From the NCBI GenBank assembly GCA_000302695.1, contig AMFN01000022.1, forward strand, positions 1-64,000: a DNA stretch of 64,000 nucleotides. Direction: 5' to 3'. Source of the stretch: Enterobacteriaceae bacterium LSJC7. GTDB taxonomy: Bacteria; Pseudomonadota; Gammaproteobacteria; Enterobacterales; Enterobacteriaceae. The notes under the pieces are model-generated. The model was not told the DNA's origin and ran no database searches. It worked only from the letters and a program-made list of their open reading frames with translations. This document shows positions 8,695 through 18,259 of this stretch, piece by piece; within the stretch, counting starts at the first letter, position 1; every line of letters starts with the position of its first letter. Both the position numbers and the translations under genes were made by a program.

Positions 8695-9504
8695 ATGGAT
8701 AAAAAAATCGGCTTTATCGGTACGGGCAACATGGCAAATGCCATTATCCACGGCATCATCAATAGCGGCATCGCACCGGCAAGCCAGATTGTGGTTTTTG
8801 ATGTTGATACCAGCAAAATGCAGGCGCTGAGCGCAGAAGTCGGTACGGTTACCGCGCAGAGTGCGCCGGAGCTGACCAACGCCTGCGATATCGTCTTTCT
8901 TGCAATTAAACCGCACATCGTACCAACGGTGCTTAAAGAGATTGCATCAACCATTAAGTCGAACCATGTGCTGGTTTCAATTGCGGCGGGCGTAACCCTC
9001 GGGCAGCTTGCCGAGCAGGCAGGCTACAACGCGAAAATCGTGCGCGTGATGCCCAATACACCTGCGATGGTCAATGCCGGTATGAGTTCACTGACCGCCA
9101 ACAGCCTGGTCGAAGAGCAGGAGCTGGCGGAAATTACCGCCATCTTTAACAGCTTTGGCCGCTCGGCGGTGGTACCGGAGAACCTGATTCATGCCGTTAC
9201 CGGCATCAGCGGTTCATCACCGGCTTACGTGTTCATGTTCATTGAAGCGCTGGCTGACGCCGGAGTGCTGGGTGGGCTGCCACGTGCACAGGCTTACCAG
9301 TTTGCCGCACAAACCGTGCTGGGCGCGGCCAAAATGGTGCTGGAAACCGGGGAGCATCCGGCCATGCTTAAAGATATGGTGTGCTCGCCAGGTGGAACAA
9401 CCATTGAAGCGGTAAAAACGCTGGAAGAAAAAGGTTTCCGCTCTGCGGTTATCGACGCGGTTGTCAGCTGCATGGATAAGTCAAAAAAACTTAGCGAAAA
9501 ATAA
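8695..9504 (+). CDS. proC: Pyrroline-5-carboxylate reductase (ProC-type)
   Basis: The 269-residue protein matches ProC over its full length: the NAD(P)-binding segment GFIGTGNMANAI (5-16), VSIAAGVTLGQL, RVMPNTPAMVNAGM, SGSSPAYVFMFIEALADA and MVCSPGGTTIEAV near the C-terminus. ProC reduces pyrroline-5-carboxylate to proline in the cytosol. It differs at many positions from E. coli ProC, and enterobacterial proC normally lies elsewhere (near aroL/yaiI), so this may be a second copy; the genome must decide. Its pairing with an EamA exporter 12 bases upstream is unusual. A strong terminator follows. Confidence 0.88.
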   Translation: MDKKIGFIGTGNMANAIIHGIINSGIAPASQIVVFDVDTSKMQALSAEVGTVTAQSAPELTNACDIVFLAIKPHIVPTVLKEIASTIKSNHVLVSIAAGVTLGQLAEQAGYNAKIVRVMPNTPAMVNAGMSSLTANSLVEEQELAEITAIFNSFGRSAVVPENLIHAVTGISGSSPAYVFMFIEALADAGVLGGLPRAQAYQFAAQTVLGAAKMVLETGEHPAMLKDMVCSPGGTTIEAVKTLEEKGFRSAVIDAVVSCMDKSKKLSEK

Positions 9505-9516
9505 TCAATTCGTCCC

Positions 9517-9546
9517 GTACCCGGCTCCTGCCGGGTACATTTTTTT
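9517..9546 (+). terminator. Rho-independent terminator after proC
   Basis: GTACCCGGC pairs perfectly with GCCGGGTAC across a TCCT loop and runs into ATTTTTTT. It ends the EamA-proC unit. Confidence 0.9.
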
Positions 9547-9663
9547 ATTGCTGATATTGCGTGTTTTGCCCTCTTTTTTCCCCACTCGCCAGTTATGCCA
9601 GAACCGCGCCAGACCTGGCTTTTCCTGTCTTTGCATTATTTACAAAATAAAAGATTAAACAGG

Positions 9664-9690
9664 GAAAGTTCCTGGATTTACAACCGATAA
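9664..9690 (+). promoter_or_regulatory. Sigma-28 (FliA) class 3 promoter for chemoreceptor 1
   Basis: GAAAGTTC, exactly 11 bases, then ACCGATAA, against the known consensus TAAAGTTT-N11-GCCGATAA (13 of 16 matches). It lies about 45 bases before the receptor start. Confidence 0.8.
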
Positions 9691-9736
9691 CACATGCGAA
9701 CCCATAACACTCCTCATGCCTGGAGATTAAGCATTC

Positions 9737-11530
9737 ATGATTAAAACGATACGAGCCCGTGTCACTGCTGCGGGTATTGCGATCGTGGTCAGCGTACTGA
9801 TGCTGAATACGTTTCTTAACTACACTGTTGCGTTACGTAACAATAATCAGCTTATCAGCACCAGTCTGTCGTCTCTGAGCGCCAGCCATGCCAGAGCGCT
9901 TTCAGACTGGATTGACTTGAAAATGAAGAACATTGAATCGCTGAAAGACGAAGCGATGTTGGACGATCCGTTACCGTTCTTCCATTCCATCATTGATTCA
10001 TCAGGTTTCACGAATATCTACGTGGGTTTTGCCAACAAAACAACGCGCTTTGCGGGCAAAGCAGACGTGCCGCTGGATTATGACGCGACGGAGCGCCCGT
10101 GGTATCTCCAGGCTGCAAGCAGCGGCCAGACTATTGTGACCGAACCCTATCAGGATGTGGCGACCGGCAGTCTGGTGGTCACCTTCGCGGCCCCTATTGT
10201 TCAGGGTGGCACGCTCGTTGGCGTGGTCGCAGGTGACATCGCGATGGATTCGGTTATCAATAATATTCTGAGCATTAACCCGGCTGAAAAAAGCTACGGC
10301 ATGCTGATAAACCGCAGTGGCACAATCATCGCGCACCCGGATGCGAGCATGACGCTTAAACCCATTACCACCATCGCGCCGCGCTTCGATATGTCGCGTC
10401 TGCTGCTGGGTAAAAGTAGCAAAGACGTCGAAATCTCTGGTCGTGACACCATGGTGCAGAGCAAAAGCGTGGAAGGCACCGACTGGCAGGTGCTGGTCAT
10501 CATGGATGAAGAGGTAATGAACGCAGGCAGCAACTTAATGCTTAAGCTGTCACTGATTTCGCTGCTCCTGTTGTCTGGCGTCTCTGCCATTATTATCAGC
10601 CTTATCATGGGCCGCGCGCTGGGGCGCCTGGCGCAGATACGCAATTCTATGCGCGCTATCAGCAGCGGTGATGCGGATCTCACCCAGCGTCTGCCTGTGG
10701 AAGGTAGCGATGAAGTCTCGCAAATATCCACGGCATTCAATCAATTTGTCGATAATCTCGCCAGCATGATGCGCCAGATCCGCGACACCAGTCTGTCAGT
10801 CCACACGGCATCCAATGAAATCGCTGTGGGTAACCGCGACCTGTCAGAACGCACAGAATCTGCCGCCGCCAGCCTCCAGCAGACCGCCTCGTCGCTTGAA
10901 GAGATTACCGCCACTGTTGCCCAGTCGGCCGACTCGGCACGCCAGGCTGGCACCATCGCCGAGTCGGCCAGCGGTGCGGCAGAGCACGGTGGCGACGTGG
11001 TGAATAAGGTGCTTGGCACAATGAACGATATCGAAAACGCGTCCGATAAAATCAGCGACATCATCAGCGTTATTGATGGCATTGCCTTTCAAACCAACAT
11101 CCTCGCGCTTAATGCCGCAGTAGAAGCGGCACGCGCGGGCGAGCAAGGTCGTGGCTTCTCGGTGGTGGCAAGTGAAGTCCGAAGCCTCGCACAGCGCTGT
11201 TCACTGGCAGCAAAAGAGATAAAAGAACTTATCGAAACCACCGTGGACAGCGTGCTGTCCGGCTCCTGCCAGGTGAAGGAAGCCAACGAAGCGATGAGCA
11301 ATATCATCAGCAACGTGGCTAACGTCACGCACATCATGAAGGAAATCCAGGACGCCACGGCGGTACAGATGATGGGGATTAACGAAATCAACCAGGCAGT
11401 ACATCAGCTTGACGGCCTGGTGCAGCAGAACGCGGCCATGGTCGAGGAGTCAGCCAGTGCGGCCTCTGCCCTTCAGGGCCAGGCTCAGGATATGACCGAT
11501 ATCATCGGGCGTTTTCGCATCGAAAAATAA
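9737..11530 (+). CDS. Methyl-accepting chemotaxis receptor with dCACHE sensor (probable amino-acid receptor)
   Basis: The 597-residue receptor has TM1 (about 9-31), a periplasmic dCACHE_1 domain (about 35-265), TM2 (about 268-292), a HAMP domain and a long coiled signalling domain whose hairpin tip is conserved ([20 protein letters not shown]). The sensor has Y115, R120, W122, Y123, Y138, D140 and D167, with the spacing of the amino-acid-binding motif known from dCACHE receptors such as PctA, so amino acids are the likely ligands. The C-terminus (GRFRIEK) lacks the NWETF-type tether for CheR/CheB, so adaptation would need help from other receptors. It heads the flagellar locus, with cheRBYZ downstream. 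Confidence 0.9.
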   Translation: MIKTIRARVTAAGIAIVVSVLMLNTFLNYTVALRNNNQLISTSLSSLSASHARALSDWIDLKMKNIESLKDEAMLDDPLPFFHSIIDSSGFTNIYVGFANKTTRFAGKADVPLDYDATERPWYLQAASSGQTIVTEPYQDVATGSLVVTFAAPIVQGGTLVGVVAGDIAMDSVINNILSINPAEKSYGMLINRSGTIIAHPDASMTLKPITTIAPRFDMSRLLLGKSSKDVEISGRDTMVQSKSVEGTDWQVLVIMDEEVMNAGSNLMLKLSLISLLLLSGVSAIIISLIMGRALGRLAQIRNSMRAISSGDADLTQRLPVEGSDEVSQISTAFNQFVDNLASMMRQIRDTSLSVHTASNEIAVGNRDLSERTESAAASLQQTASSLEEITATVAQSADSARQAGTIAESASGAAEHGGDVVNKVLGTMNDIENASDKISDIISVIDGIAFQTNILALNAAVEAARAGEQGRGFSVVASEVRSLAQRCSLAAKEIKELIETTVDSVLSGSCQVKEANEAMSNIISNVANVTHIMKEIQDATAVQMMGINEINQAVHQLDGLVQQNAAMVEESASAASALQGQAQDMTDIIGRFRIEK

Positions 11531-11579
11531 TTCCAGCAGGGAGCCTTATGCTCCCGTCATAGCCTGTCATTTCCGCCAG

Positions 11580-11601
11580 CCAGCAGCGCTGGTGGATTTT
11601 T
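11580..11601 (+). terminator. Possible terminator after chemoreceptor 1
   Basis: CCAGC and GCTGG form a short hairpin with loop AGC, followed after TGGA by five T residues. A second hairpin (GGGAGC/GCTCCC) lies at 11539-11555 without a T-run. Confidence 0.4.
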
Positions 11602-11658
11602 AACGTCACGGATGACTATCCAGCACGTGCCTGAGTGACGTGCTTTACAGCTGCGGAT

Positions 11659-11685
11659 TAAAGAATTTCTGCATCTGACCGATAG
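11659..11685 (+). promoter_or_regulatory. Sigma-28 class 3 promoter for cheRBYZ
   Basis: TAAAGAAT, 11 bases, ACCGATAG (12 of 16 consensus matches), about 100 bases before cheR. It lets the che genes be transcribed separately from chemoreceptor 1. Confidence 0.65.
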
Positions 11686-11788
11686 CATAACTATAAGGGC
11701 TATCCCTGACGCTAACAGAAAGGACGACACCAGACCGCTGGCTGGATAACACAAGGGAATAAGAAAATCATGCAACGAGAAGCAGCAC

Positions 11789-12655
11789 ATGAATAGTCCG
11801 ACCAGCGCGCCACTTAGTGACAATATCAACAAATTAATGGTTCGCGTTCCACTGACAGAGAATGAGTTCAAAAAAATCAGCGCCCTGATTTATCAGCGCG
11901 CCGGTATCGTGCTGGCAGACAACAAGCGGGATATGGTTTACAACCGCCTTTCGCGCCGCCTGCGCACACTTAATCTGGACAGTTTCTCCCAGTATCTGGC
12001 ACTGCTTGAAAGCCACAGTCACAGCGACGAATGGCAGGCGTTTATCAATGCCCTGACCACAAACCTGACCGCGTTTTACCGCGAGGCCTACCATTTCCCG
12101 ATTCTGGCCGAGCACGCCCAGTCGCGTAAAGGTAACTACACCGTGTGGAGCACCGCGGCCTCTACCGGCGAAGAGCCGTGCTCTATTGCCATCACGCTTG
12201 ACGAAGTGCTGGGACGTACCGTGAGTGGCCCGCGCGTCTGGGCGACCGACATTGATACCGAAGTGCTGGATACGGCGTCACGCGGTATTTACCGCCACCT
12301 GGATATTGCCAAGCTGACCGAAGCGCAGAAAAAAAAGTATTTCCTGCGCGGTACCGGAAATCAGGAAGGCAAAGTACGGGTGCGCCCGGAACTGCTGTCT
12401 TCCATTCAATACCAGCCGTTGAACCTGCTGGAGGCTGAATGGGCCGTACCCGGCCCATTTGACGCCATATTCTGTCGCAACGTTATGATTTATTTCGATA
12501 AGGAAACCCAGAGCAAAATTCTGCGTCGCTTTGCGGGCATGCTTAAAGAAGGCGGCATTCTGTTTGCCGGCCACTCTGAGCACGTCAGCCAGTTGAGTAG
12601 CGAATTCTACCTGCGGGGCCAGTCCGTCTACGGGCTGACTAAGGACAAAAAATGA
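11789..12655 (+). CDS. cheR: Chemotaxis receptor methyltransferase CheR
   Basis: The 288-residue protein has the N-terminal helical CheR domain (about 15-80) and the SAM-dependent methyltransferase domain (about 85-285). The SAM-binding segment [28 protein letters not shown] and [11 protein letters not shown] are visible. It transfers methyl groups from SAM to receptor glutamates for adaptation. Its length matches the E. coli protein (286). Its TGA overlaps the cheB ATG, so translation is coupled. Chemoreceptor 2 in this locus ends in an EWDTF tether that this enzyme could bind. Confidence 0.97.
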   Translation: MNSPTSAPLSDNINKLMVRVPLTENEFKKISALIYQRAGIVLADNKRDMVYNRLSRRLRTLNLDSFSQYLALLESHSHSDEWQAFINALTTNLTAFYREAYHFPILAEHAQSRKGNYTVWSTAASTGEEPCSIAITLDEVLGRTVSGPRVWATDIDTEVLDTASRGIYRHLDIAKLTEAQKKKYFLRGTGNQEGKVRVRPELLSSIQYQPLNLLEAEWAVPGPFDAIFCRNVMIYFDKETQSKILRRFAGMLKEGGILFAGHSEHVSQLSSEFYLRGQSVYGLTKDKK

Positions 12656-13698
12656 AAAAGATACAGGTATTGTGCGTTGACGATTCGGCTCTGATTCGCC
12701 AGCTCATGACTGAAATAGTAAACAGCCACACCGATATGGAAATGGTGGCGACCGCGCCGGACCCACTCATTGCGCGCGATCTTATCAAGCAGCATAACCC
12801 GGACGTGCTGACGCTGGATGTCGAAATGCCGCGCATGGACGGCCTCGATTTCCTGGAGCGCCTGATGCGCCTGCGCCCCATGCCGGTCATCATGGTGTCT
12901 TCTCTGACCAGCAAAGGCTCCGAAATTACCCTCAACGCGCTGGAACTGGGGGCGGTGGATTTCGTCACCAAGCCGCAGCTCGGCCTGCGTGAAGGGATGC
13001 TGCACTACAGCGACGCTATTGCTGACAAAATTCGCGCCGCGTCGCGCGCGCGCGTCTCGCGCCACGTGCCTGCTGTGGCGCCAAAACGCCTGAGTGCATC
13101 ACCCATGGTTGGCAGCGAGAAAATCATCGCGATAGGTGCGTCAACCGGCGGCACCGAGGCAATTCGCCAGGTGCTGGTGCCGCTGCCGCCCACCAGCCCG
13201 GCACTGCTCATTACCCAGCACATGCCGCCGGGTTTCACCCGCTCCTTTGCCGAACGCCTGGACAAACTGTGCCAGATTTCCGTTAAGGAAGCAGAAGATG
13301 GCGAACGCGTGATGCCGGGCCATGCCTACATCGCACCGGGCGACATCCATATGGAGCTTGCGCGCAGCGGGGCAAACTACCACATCAAACTCAACGACGC
13401 TCCACCGATGAACCGCCACCGCCCGTCGGTGGATATCCTGTTCCATTCGGTTGCCCGCACCGCCGGGAGCAACGCCGTGGGCGTCATTCTCACCGGTATG
13501 GGCAACGACGGTGCTGCGGGTCTGCTGGCCATGCGTAAAGCCGGTGCCAAAACGCTGGCGCAGAGTGAGAAAACCTGTGTGGTATTTGGTATGCCGCGTG
13601 AGGCCATTGCCGCAGGTGCTGCCTGTGACATTGTCGATTTGGATAACGTCAGCCAGAAGATGCTCAGCTGCGTCGTCGGGCAGGCACAACGCATTTAA
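12652..13698 (+). CDS. cheB: Chemotaxis response regulator / methylesterase CheB
   Basis: The 348-residue protein has an N-terminal receiver (acidic pair D10/D11, phospho-acceptor D56) and a C-terminal methylesterase/amidase whose triad residues S164 (GASTGG), H190 and D286 fall at the same numbers as in E. coli CheB. Phosphorylated by CheA, it removes receptor methyl groups and deamidates glutamines. It overlaps the end of cheR by four bases (ATGA) and is followed 53 bases later by cheY. Confidence 0.97.
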   Translation: MKKIQVLCVDDSALIRQLMTEIVNSHTDMEMVATAPDPLIARDLIKQHNPDVLTLDVEMPRMDGLDFLERLMRLRPMPVIMVSSLTSKGSEITLNALELGAVDFVTKPQLGLREGMLHYSDAIADKIRAASRARVSRHVPAVAPKRLSASPMVGSEKIIAIGASTGGTEAIRQVLVPLPPTSPALLITQHMPPGFTRSFAERLDKLCQISVKEAEDGERVMPGHAYIAPGDIHMELARSGANYHIKLNDAPPMNRHRPSVDILFHSVARTAGSNAVGVILTGMGNDGAAGLLAMRKAGAKTLAQSEKTCVVFGMPREAIAAGAACDIVDLDNVSQKMLSCVVGQAQRI

Positions 13699-13751
13699 CT
13701 TACGGCGCTTTGCGCCACTGAACTGCAATTTTTACAGAGGTATTAAGAAAC

Positions 13752-14141
13752 ATGGCTGATAAGAACCTGCGCTTCCTGGTTGTTGATGACTTCGCCACCA
13801 TGCGCCGTATCGTTCGTAACCTGTTAAAGGATCTTGGCTTTAACAACGTGGAAGAAGCGGAAGACGGTCAGGATGCGCTGAACAAACTGCGTGAATCCAA
13901 GTTCGACTTTGTGGTCAGCGACTGGAACATGCCGAACATGGACGGCCTGCAGCTGCTGTCTGAAATCCGTAAAGATTCCGCACTGGGCCAGATGCCGGTG
14001 CTGATGGTGACCGCCGAAGCGAAGAAAGAAAACATCATCGCTGCGGCGCAGGCCGGTGCCAGCGGCTACGTGGTGAAACCGTTCACTGCGGCCACGCTGG
14101 AGGAAAAACTGGGAAAAATCTTCGAGAAGCTTGGGTGGTAA
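13752..14141 (+). CDS. cheY: Chemotaxis response regulator CheY
   Basis: Single-domain receiver of 129 residues with the full active site: D12, D13, phospho-acceptor D57, T87 and K109, numbered as in E. coli. Phospho-CheY binds FliM and FliN at the switch to cause clockwise rotation. The ribosome site AGAGG lies upstream of ATG 13752. cheZ starts six bases after the stop. Confidence 0.98.
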   Translation: MADKNLRFLVVDDFATMRRIVRNLLKDLGFNNVEEAEDGQDALNKLRESKFDFVVSDWNMPNMDGLQLLSEIRKDSALGQMPVLMVTAEAKKENIIAAAQAGASGYVVKPFTAATLEEKLGKIFEKLGW

Positions 14142-14147
14142 AATTCA

Positions 14148-14792
14148 ATGGACGAAATGAAGACGGCCGAACCGGCCGGTAACCTTAACGACATAATTTC
14201 ACGTATCGGCAGCCTGACCAGGCTGCTGCGCGACAGCCTCAAAGAGCTGGGGCTGGATCAGACCATTATTCAGGCGGCAGAAGCGATTCCCGATACCCGC
14301 GAACGCCTGAGCTACGTGGTCAGCAAAACCTCGCAGGCGGCAGACACCGTGCTTAACTGCGTGGACGCCGCGCGCCCGTTGCAGGACCATCTGCACGCTA
14401 CCGCAGGCAGCCTCACCCACCGCTGGGACGCCTGGTTTGAAAACCCGGTAGAGTTGGCCGACGCCCGTGAACTGGTACAGGACACCCGCGTTTTTCTCAA
14501 AGAGACGCCGGATATCGCCGACAAAACCAACGGCCAGCTGATGGAAATCATGATGGCGCAGGACTTCCAGGATCTCACCGGTCAGGTCATCAAACGCATG
14601 ATGGACATGATTCACGAGATTGAAAAAGAGCTCATCCAGGTTCTGCTGGAAAATATCCCGGAAGCGGCGCGCCCGGAGCCACAGTCTAAAAATAACGGCC
14701 TGATGAACGGCCCGCAGATCGATAGCTCGCGCGCTGGCGTTGTCGCCAGTCAGGATCAGGTGGATGACTTACTGGATAGCCTCGGTTTTTAA
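14148..14792 (+). CDS. cheZ: CheY-P phosphatase CheZ
   Basis: The 214-residue, mostly helical protein contains the catalytic segment [16 protein letters not shown], with D142 and Q146 corresponding to D143 and Q147 of the E. coli enzyme. It ends in the CheY-binding tail [14 protein letters not shown]. It dephosphorylates CheY-P and terminates the tumble signal. ATG 14148 is preferred; a second ATG three codons in is possible. It is the last gene of cheRBYZ, with a hairpin after it. Confidence 0.97.
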   Translation: MDEMKTAEPAGNLNDIISRIGSLTRLLRDSLKELGLDQTIIQAAEAIPDTRERLSYVVSKTSQAADTVLNCVDAARPLQDHLHATAGSLTHRWDAWFENPVELADARELVQDTRVFLKETPDIADKTNGQLMEIMMAQDFQDLTGQVIKRMMDMIHEIEKELIQVLLENIPEAARPEPQSKNNGLMNGPQIDSSRAGVVASQDQVDDLLDSLGF

Positions 14793-14815
14793 GCCACGCC
14801 TCACCGTCACAATTT

Positions 14816-14855
14816 GCCAGCCGCCCGGTTTTTAACCACCGCGGCGCTGGCTTTT
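14816..14855 (+). terminator. Probable terminator after cheZ
   Basis: GCCAGC and GCTGGC bracket a GC-rich imperfect stem and are followed by CTTTTC. The stem is not perfect, so read-through into flhB remains possible. Confidence 0.5.
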
Positions 14856-15008
14856 CTCCCATTTTTCCCTCTTTTTGGCGGGTCAATAGCCGCTATCAGT
14901 GAATAAGCGCCTAAAAGCGACCTGTTATCGCCGCATGAGTTTGCGCAAATTTTGGCATTCTACTGAGCCTGAAACTCCGAAATTAACTAACAGCACTGAT
15001 GAGCGCCC

Positions 15009-16154
15009 GTGTCTGAAGAAAGCGACCAGGAAAAAACAGAAGACCCCACACCCACACGACGAGAGAAAGCGCGAAAAGACGGGCAAATTCCCCGTTCCAA
15101 AGAGCTGACCTCGTTGTTGATGCTGGTTGCCGGTTGGGGCCTGTTGTGGACCGTGGGCCGCTATATGGGGCGCGACCTCGGGATGATGTTGCAGGATGGG
15201 CTGAACTTCGACCACAGCATCATTAACGACCAGAAGCTGATGCTTCGCCAGGTCGGGCGCCTGATTATCAGCGCGGTCAGCACCCTGGTGCCGCTGATGA
15301 TGGGGCTGGTGCTGGTGGCACTCGGTGCACCAGCGCTGCTGGGCGGGCTGCATTTTAGCAACAAGCCGTTCAAGCCCGACTTTAAAAAGCTCAACCCGCT
15401 GCCGGGCATCAAGCGCATGTTTTCCAAACAGCTCTTGTCAGAAATGCTCAAGGCGGTACTGAAGGTCACCCTGGTGGCGACCACCTGCGGGATTTATTTG
15501 TGGGGCAACTGGGCCAGCATGATGCGCCTGCTAAACGAAACGCCCATTACCGCCATCGGTAATGCGCTGTCGATATTAGCGGGCTGTATGTTGCTGATTA
15601 TTCTGAGCCTTATCCCGATGGTGGGCTACGACGTGTTTTACCAGATAACCAGCAACCTGAAAAAACTGCGTATGACGCGCCAGGAAATCCGCGACGAATT
15701 TAAACAACAGGAAGGTGACCCGCACGTTAAAGGACGCATTCGCCAGCAACAGCGCGCCGCCGCCCAGCGCCGCATGATGAGCGATGTGCCTACCGCCGAC
15801 GTCATCGTCAATAACCCGACGCACTACTCGGTGGCGCTGAAGTATGAAGAAGGGTCGATGGCCGCGCCAAAAGTGGTGGCCAAGGGCGCAGGCGCAATCG
15901 CGCTGCGCATTCGTGAACTGGGTGCTGAGCACCGGGTTCCGATGCTGGAAGCACCGCCGCTGGCGCGTGCGCTCTACAAGCACAGCGAAATCGGCCAGCC
16001 GATTCCGACCGCGCTCTACAGTGCGGTCGCGGAAGTGCTGGCCTGGGTTTATGGCCTGCGCCGCTGGCGTAAAGAAGGCGGGCTTATCCCGCGCAAACCA
16101 AAGAATATTTCGGTCCCTGCTGAACTGGACTTTGCACGAGAGAGTAAACACTGA
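15009..16154 (+). CDS. flhB: Flagellar export switch protein FlhB
   Basis: The 381-residue protein has a charged N-terminus, four membrane helices (about 32-210) and a cytoplasmic domain with the self-cleavage site N269-P270-T271-H272 (NNPTHYSVAL). Cleavage between N and P switches export from rod/hook to filament substrates. GTG 15009 is the start and gives the usual SEESD..EKTEDPTPxR beginning. The stop overlaps the flhA start (TGATG). FlhB sits in the export gate with FlhA and FliPQR. The FlhDC-type class 2 promoter was not identified. Confidence 0.97.
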   Translation: MSEESDQEKTEDPTPTRREKARKDGQIPRSKELTSLLMLVAGWGLLWTVGRYMGRDLGMMLQDGLNFDHSIINDQKLMLRQVGRLIISAVSTLVPLMMGLVLVALGAPALLGGLHFSNKPFKPDFKKLNPLPGIKRMFSKQLLSEMLKAVLKVTLVATTCGIYLWGNWASMMRLLNETPITAIGNALSILAGCMLLIILSLIPMVGYDVFYQITSNLKKLRMTRQEIRDEFKQQEGDPHVKGRIRQQQRAAAQRRMMSDVPTADVIVNNPTHYSVALKYEEGSMAAPKVVAKGAGAIALRIRELGAEHRVPMLEAPPLARALYKHSEIGQPIPTALYSAVAEVLAWVYGLRRWRKEGGLIPRKPKNISVPAELDFARESKH

Positions 16155-18259
16155 TGGCAAATCTCGCCACAAAGCTACGCTTACCTAACTTTAAAGAGAC
16201 CCAGTGGCAAATACTGGCAGGCCCTGTGCTCATCATGCTGATTCTGGCAATGATGGTGCTGCCGCTGCCTGCCTTTATGCTGGACCTGTTCTTTACCTTT
16301 AACATCGTCCTGTCGTTGATGATTCTGATGGTGGCGATGTTCACCCAGCGCACGCTGGAGTTTGCGGCATTCCCGACCATCCTGCTGTTCTCGACGCTGC
16401 TGCGCCTTGCGCTCAACGTCGCGTCCACGCGTATCATTTTGATGGAAGGTCATACCGGCTCGTCGGCGGCAGGTCACGTGGTGGAGGCCTTTGGTCACTT
16501 CCTCGTAGGCGGTAACTTCGCTATCGGTATCGTGGTGTTTGCCATCCTGGTGGTGATTAACTTTATGGTTATCACCAAAGGTGCAGGCCGTATCGCTGAA
16601 GTGGGCGCTCGCTTTACCCTTGATGGGATGCCTGGTAAGCAGATGGCGATTGACGCCGACCTCAACGCAGGCCTGATTGGCGAAGACGAAGCTAAACGCC
16701 GCCGTACTGAAGTGACCCAGGAATCCGACTTCTACGGTTCAATGGACGGTGCGAGTAAGTTTGTGCGCGGTGACGCCATCGCCGGCATCCTGATTCTGGT
16801 GATTGAAATCATCGGCGGTCTGCTGGTGGGGATGTTAAGCCACAGCATGTCGTTTGGTCAGGCAGGCGAAACTTACGTCCTGCTGGCTATTGGTGACGGC
16901 CTGGTAGCCCAGATCCCGGCGCTGATTATCTCCACCGCCGCCGGTGTTATTGTGACCCGTGTGTCCAACGAGCAGAACGTTGGCGACCAGATGTTCAGCC
17001 AGCTTTTCAGCAACCCGAAAGTGATGGTGCTGGCAGCCGGTGTTATCGGCCTGCTGGGTTTGATTCCGGGTATGCCGAACTTTGTGTTCCTGCTCTTTAC
17101 CGCCGCTCTGCTGGGCCTTGCCTGGTACATGCGCGGTGAACAGGACAAAGAGGGTAAAAAACCCGGTGCCAGCGCCGACGGCAGCGTCGATGGCGATCCG
17201 ATTAAGAAAGAATCCCTCCAGGCCAGCGAAGCCACCTGGCAGGACGTGCAGTTTGAAGACATGCTCGGCCTGGAAGTGGGCTACCGCCTGATTCCGATGG
17301 TTGACGGCGCGCAGAGCGGCGAACTGCTGGGCCGCATCCGCGGCATCCGTAAAAAGTTTGCCCAGGACATGGGCTTCCTGCCGCCGGTGGTACATATTCG
17401 CGATAACCTCGACCTGCCACCGACTCATTACCGCATTCTGCTCAAAGGCGTGGAAATCGGCAGCGGTGAAACCCAGCCTGAACGCTGGATGGCGATTAAC
17501 CCCGGTAACGCCGTGGGCGACCTCGACGGTCAGCCGTGCCAGGAACCGGCCTTCGGTCTGGAAGCCGTATGGATTGACGAAGTGCTGCGCGAACAGGCAC
17601 AGGTTCAGGGCTACACCGTGGTGGATGCCAGCACCGTGATGGCAACCCATCTCAACCACCTGATCGCCATGAACGCCAGCGACCTGTTTGGCCGCCAGGA
17701 AACCCAGCAGTTACTCGACCGCATCACTAAAGACATGCCGAAGCTGACGGAAGACCTGATCCCGGGCACCATCAGCCTGACCGTGCTGCATAAGGTATTG
17801 CAGAACCTGCTGTCCGAGCGCGTCTCGATTCGCGATATGCGTTCCATTATTGAAGCGCTGGCAGAACATGCGCCGGGCCAGACCGACCCGGAAGAACTGA
17901 CCGCGCTGGTGCGTGTGAAACTCGGTCGCGCCATTACCCACCAGTGGTTCCCGGGCAACGGCGAGATGCAGGTGATTGGCCTTGATGTCGGCCTTGAGCG
18001 CATCCTGATTCAGGCGGCGCAAAGCGGCAGCGGCCTGGAGCCGGGCATTGCCGAAAACCTGATGATCCAGACCGAGCGTGCGCTACAGCGCCAGGAAGCC
18101 ATGGGCGCGCCGCCGGTGCTGCTGGTTAACCACGTGCTGCGCCTGATGCTCTCTCGCTTCCTGCGCCGCGCCATGCCGCAGCTGGTTGTGTTGTCGAATA
18201 TGGAAATCTCCAACCATCGCCCGATTCGCATGAGTTCTATTGTTGGAGGCCAGCAGTAA
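16154..18259 (+). CDS. flhA: Flagellar export gate protein FlhA
   Basis: The 701-residue FHIPEP-family protein has an N-terminal half with about eight membrane helices (about 20-320), the conserved cytoplasmic-loop signature around residues 158-175 (GMPGKQMAIDADLNAG), then a flexible linker and a large C-terminal domain that docks chaperone-substrate complexes and the FliHIJ ATPase. It forms the nonameric ring of the type III export gate. It overlaps flhB by one base and flhE by one base, so flhBAE is translationally coupled. It is a few residues longer than E. coli FlhA (692), mainly in the linker. Confidence 0.97.
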   Translation: MANLATKLRLPNFKETQWQILAGPVLIMLILAMMVLPLPAFMLDLFFTFNIVLSLMILMVAMFTQRTLEFAAFPTILLFSTLLRLALNVASTRIILMEGHTGSSAAGHVVEAFGHFLVGGNFAIGIVVFAILVVINFMVITKGAGRIAEVGARFTLDGMPGKQMAIDADLNAGLIGEDEAKRRRTEVTQESDFYGSMDGASKFVRGDAIAGILILVIEIIGGLLVGMLSHSMSFGQAGETYVLLAIGDGLVAQIPALIISTAAGVIVTRVSNEQNVGDQMFSQLFSNPKVMVLAAGVIGLLGLIPGMPNFVFLLFTAALLGLAWYMRGEQDKEGKKPGASADGSVDGDPIKKESLQASEATWQDVQFEDMLGLEVGYRLIPMVDGAQSGELLGRIRGIRKKFAQDMGFLPPVVHIRDNLDLPPTHYRILLKGVEIGSGETQPERWMAINPGNAVGDLDGQPCQEPAFGLEAVWIDEVLREQAQVQGYTVVDASTVMATHLNHLIAMNASDLFGRQETQQLLDRITKDMPKLTEDLIPGTISLTVLHKVLQNLLSERVSIRDMRSIIEALAEHAPGQTDPEELTALVRVKLGRAITHQWFPGNGEMQVIGLDVGLERILIQAAQSGSGLEPGIAENLMIQTERALQRQEAMGAPPVLLVNHVLRLMLSRFLRRAMPQLVVLSNMEISNHRPIRMSSIVGGQQ

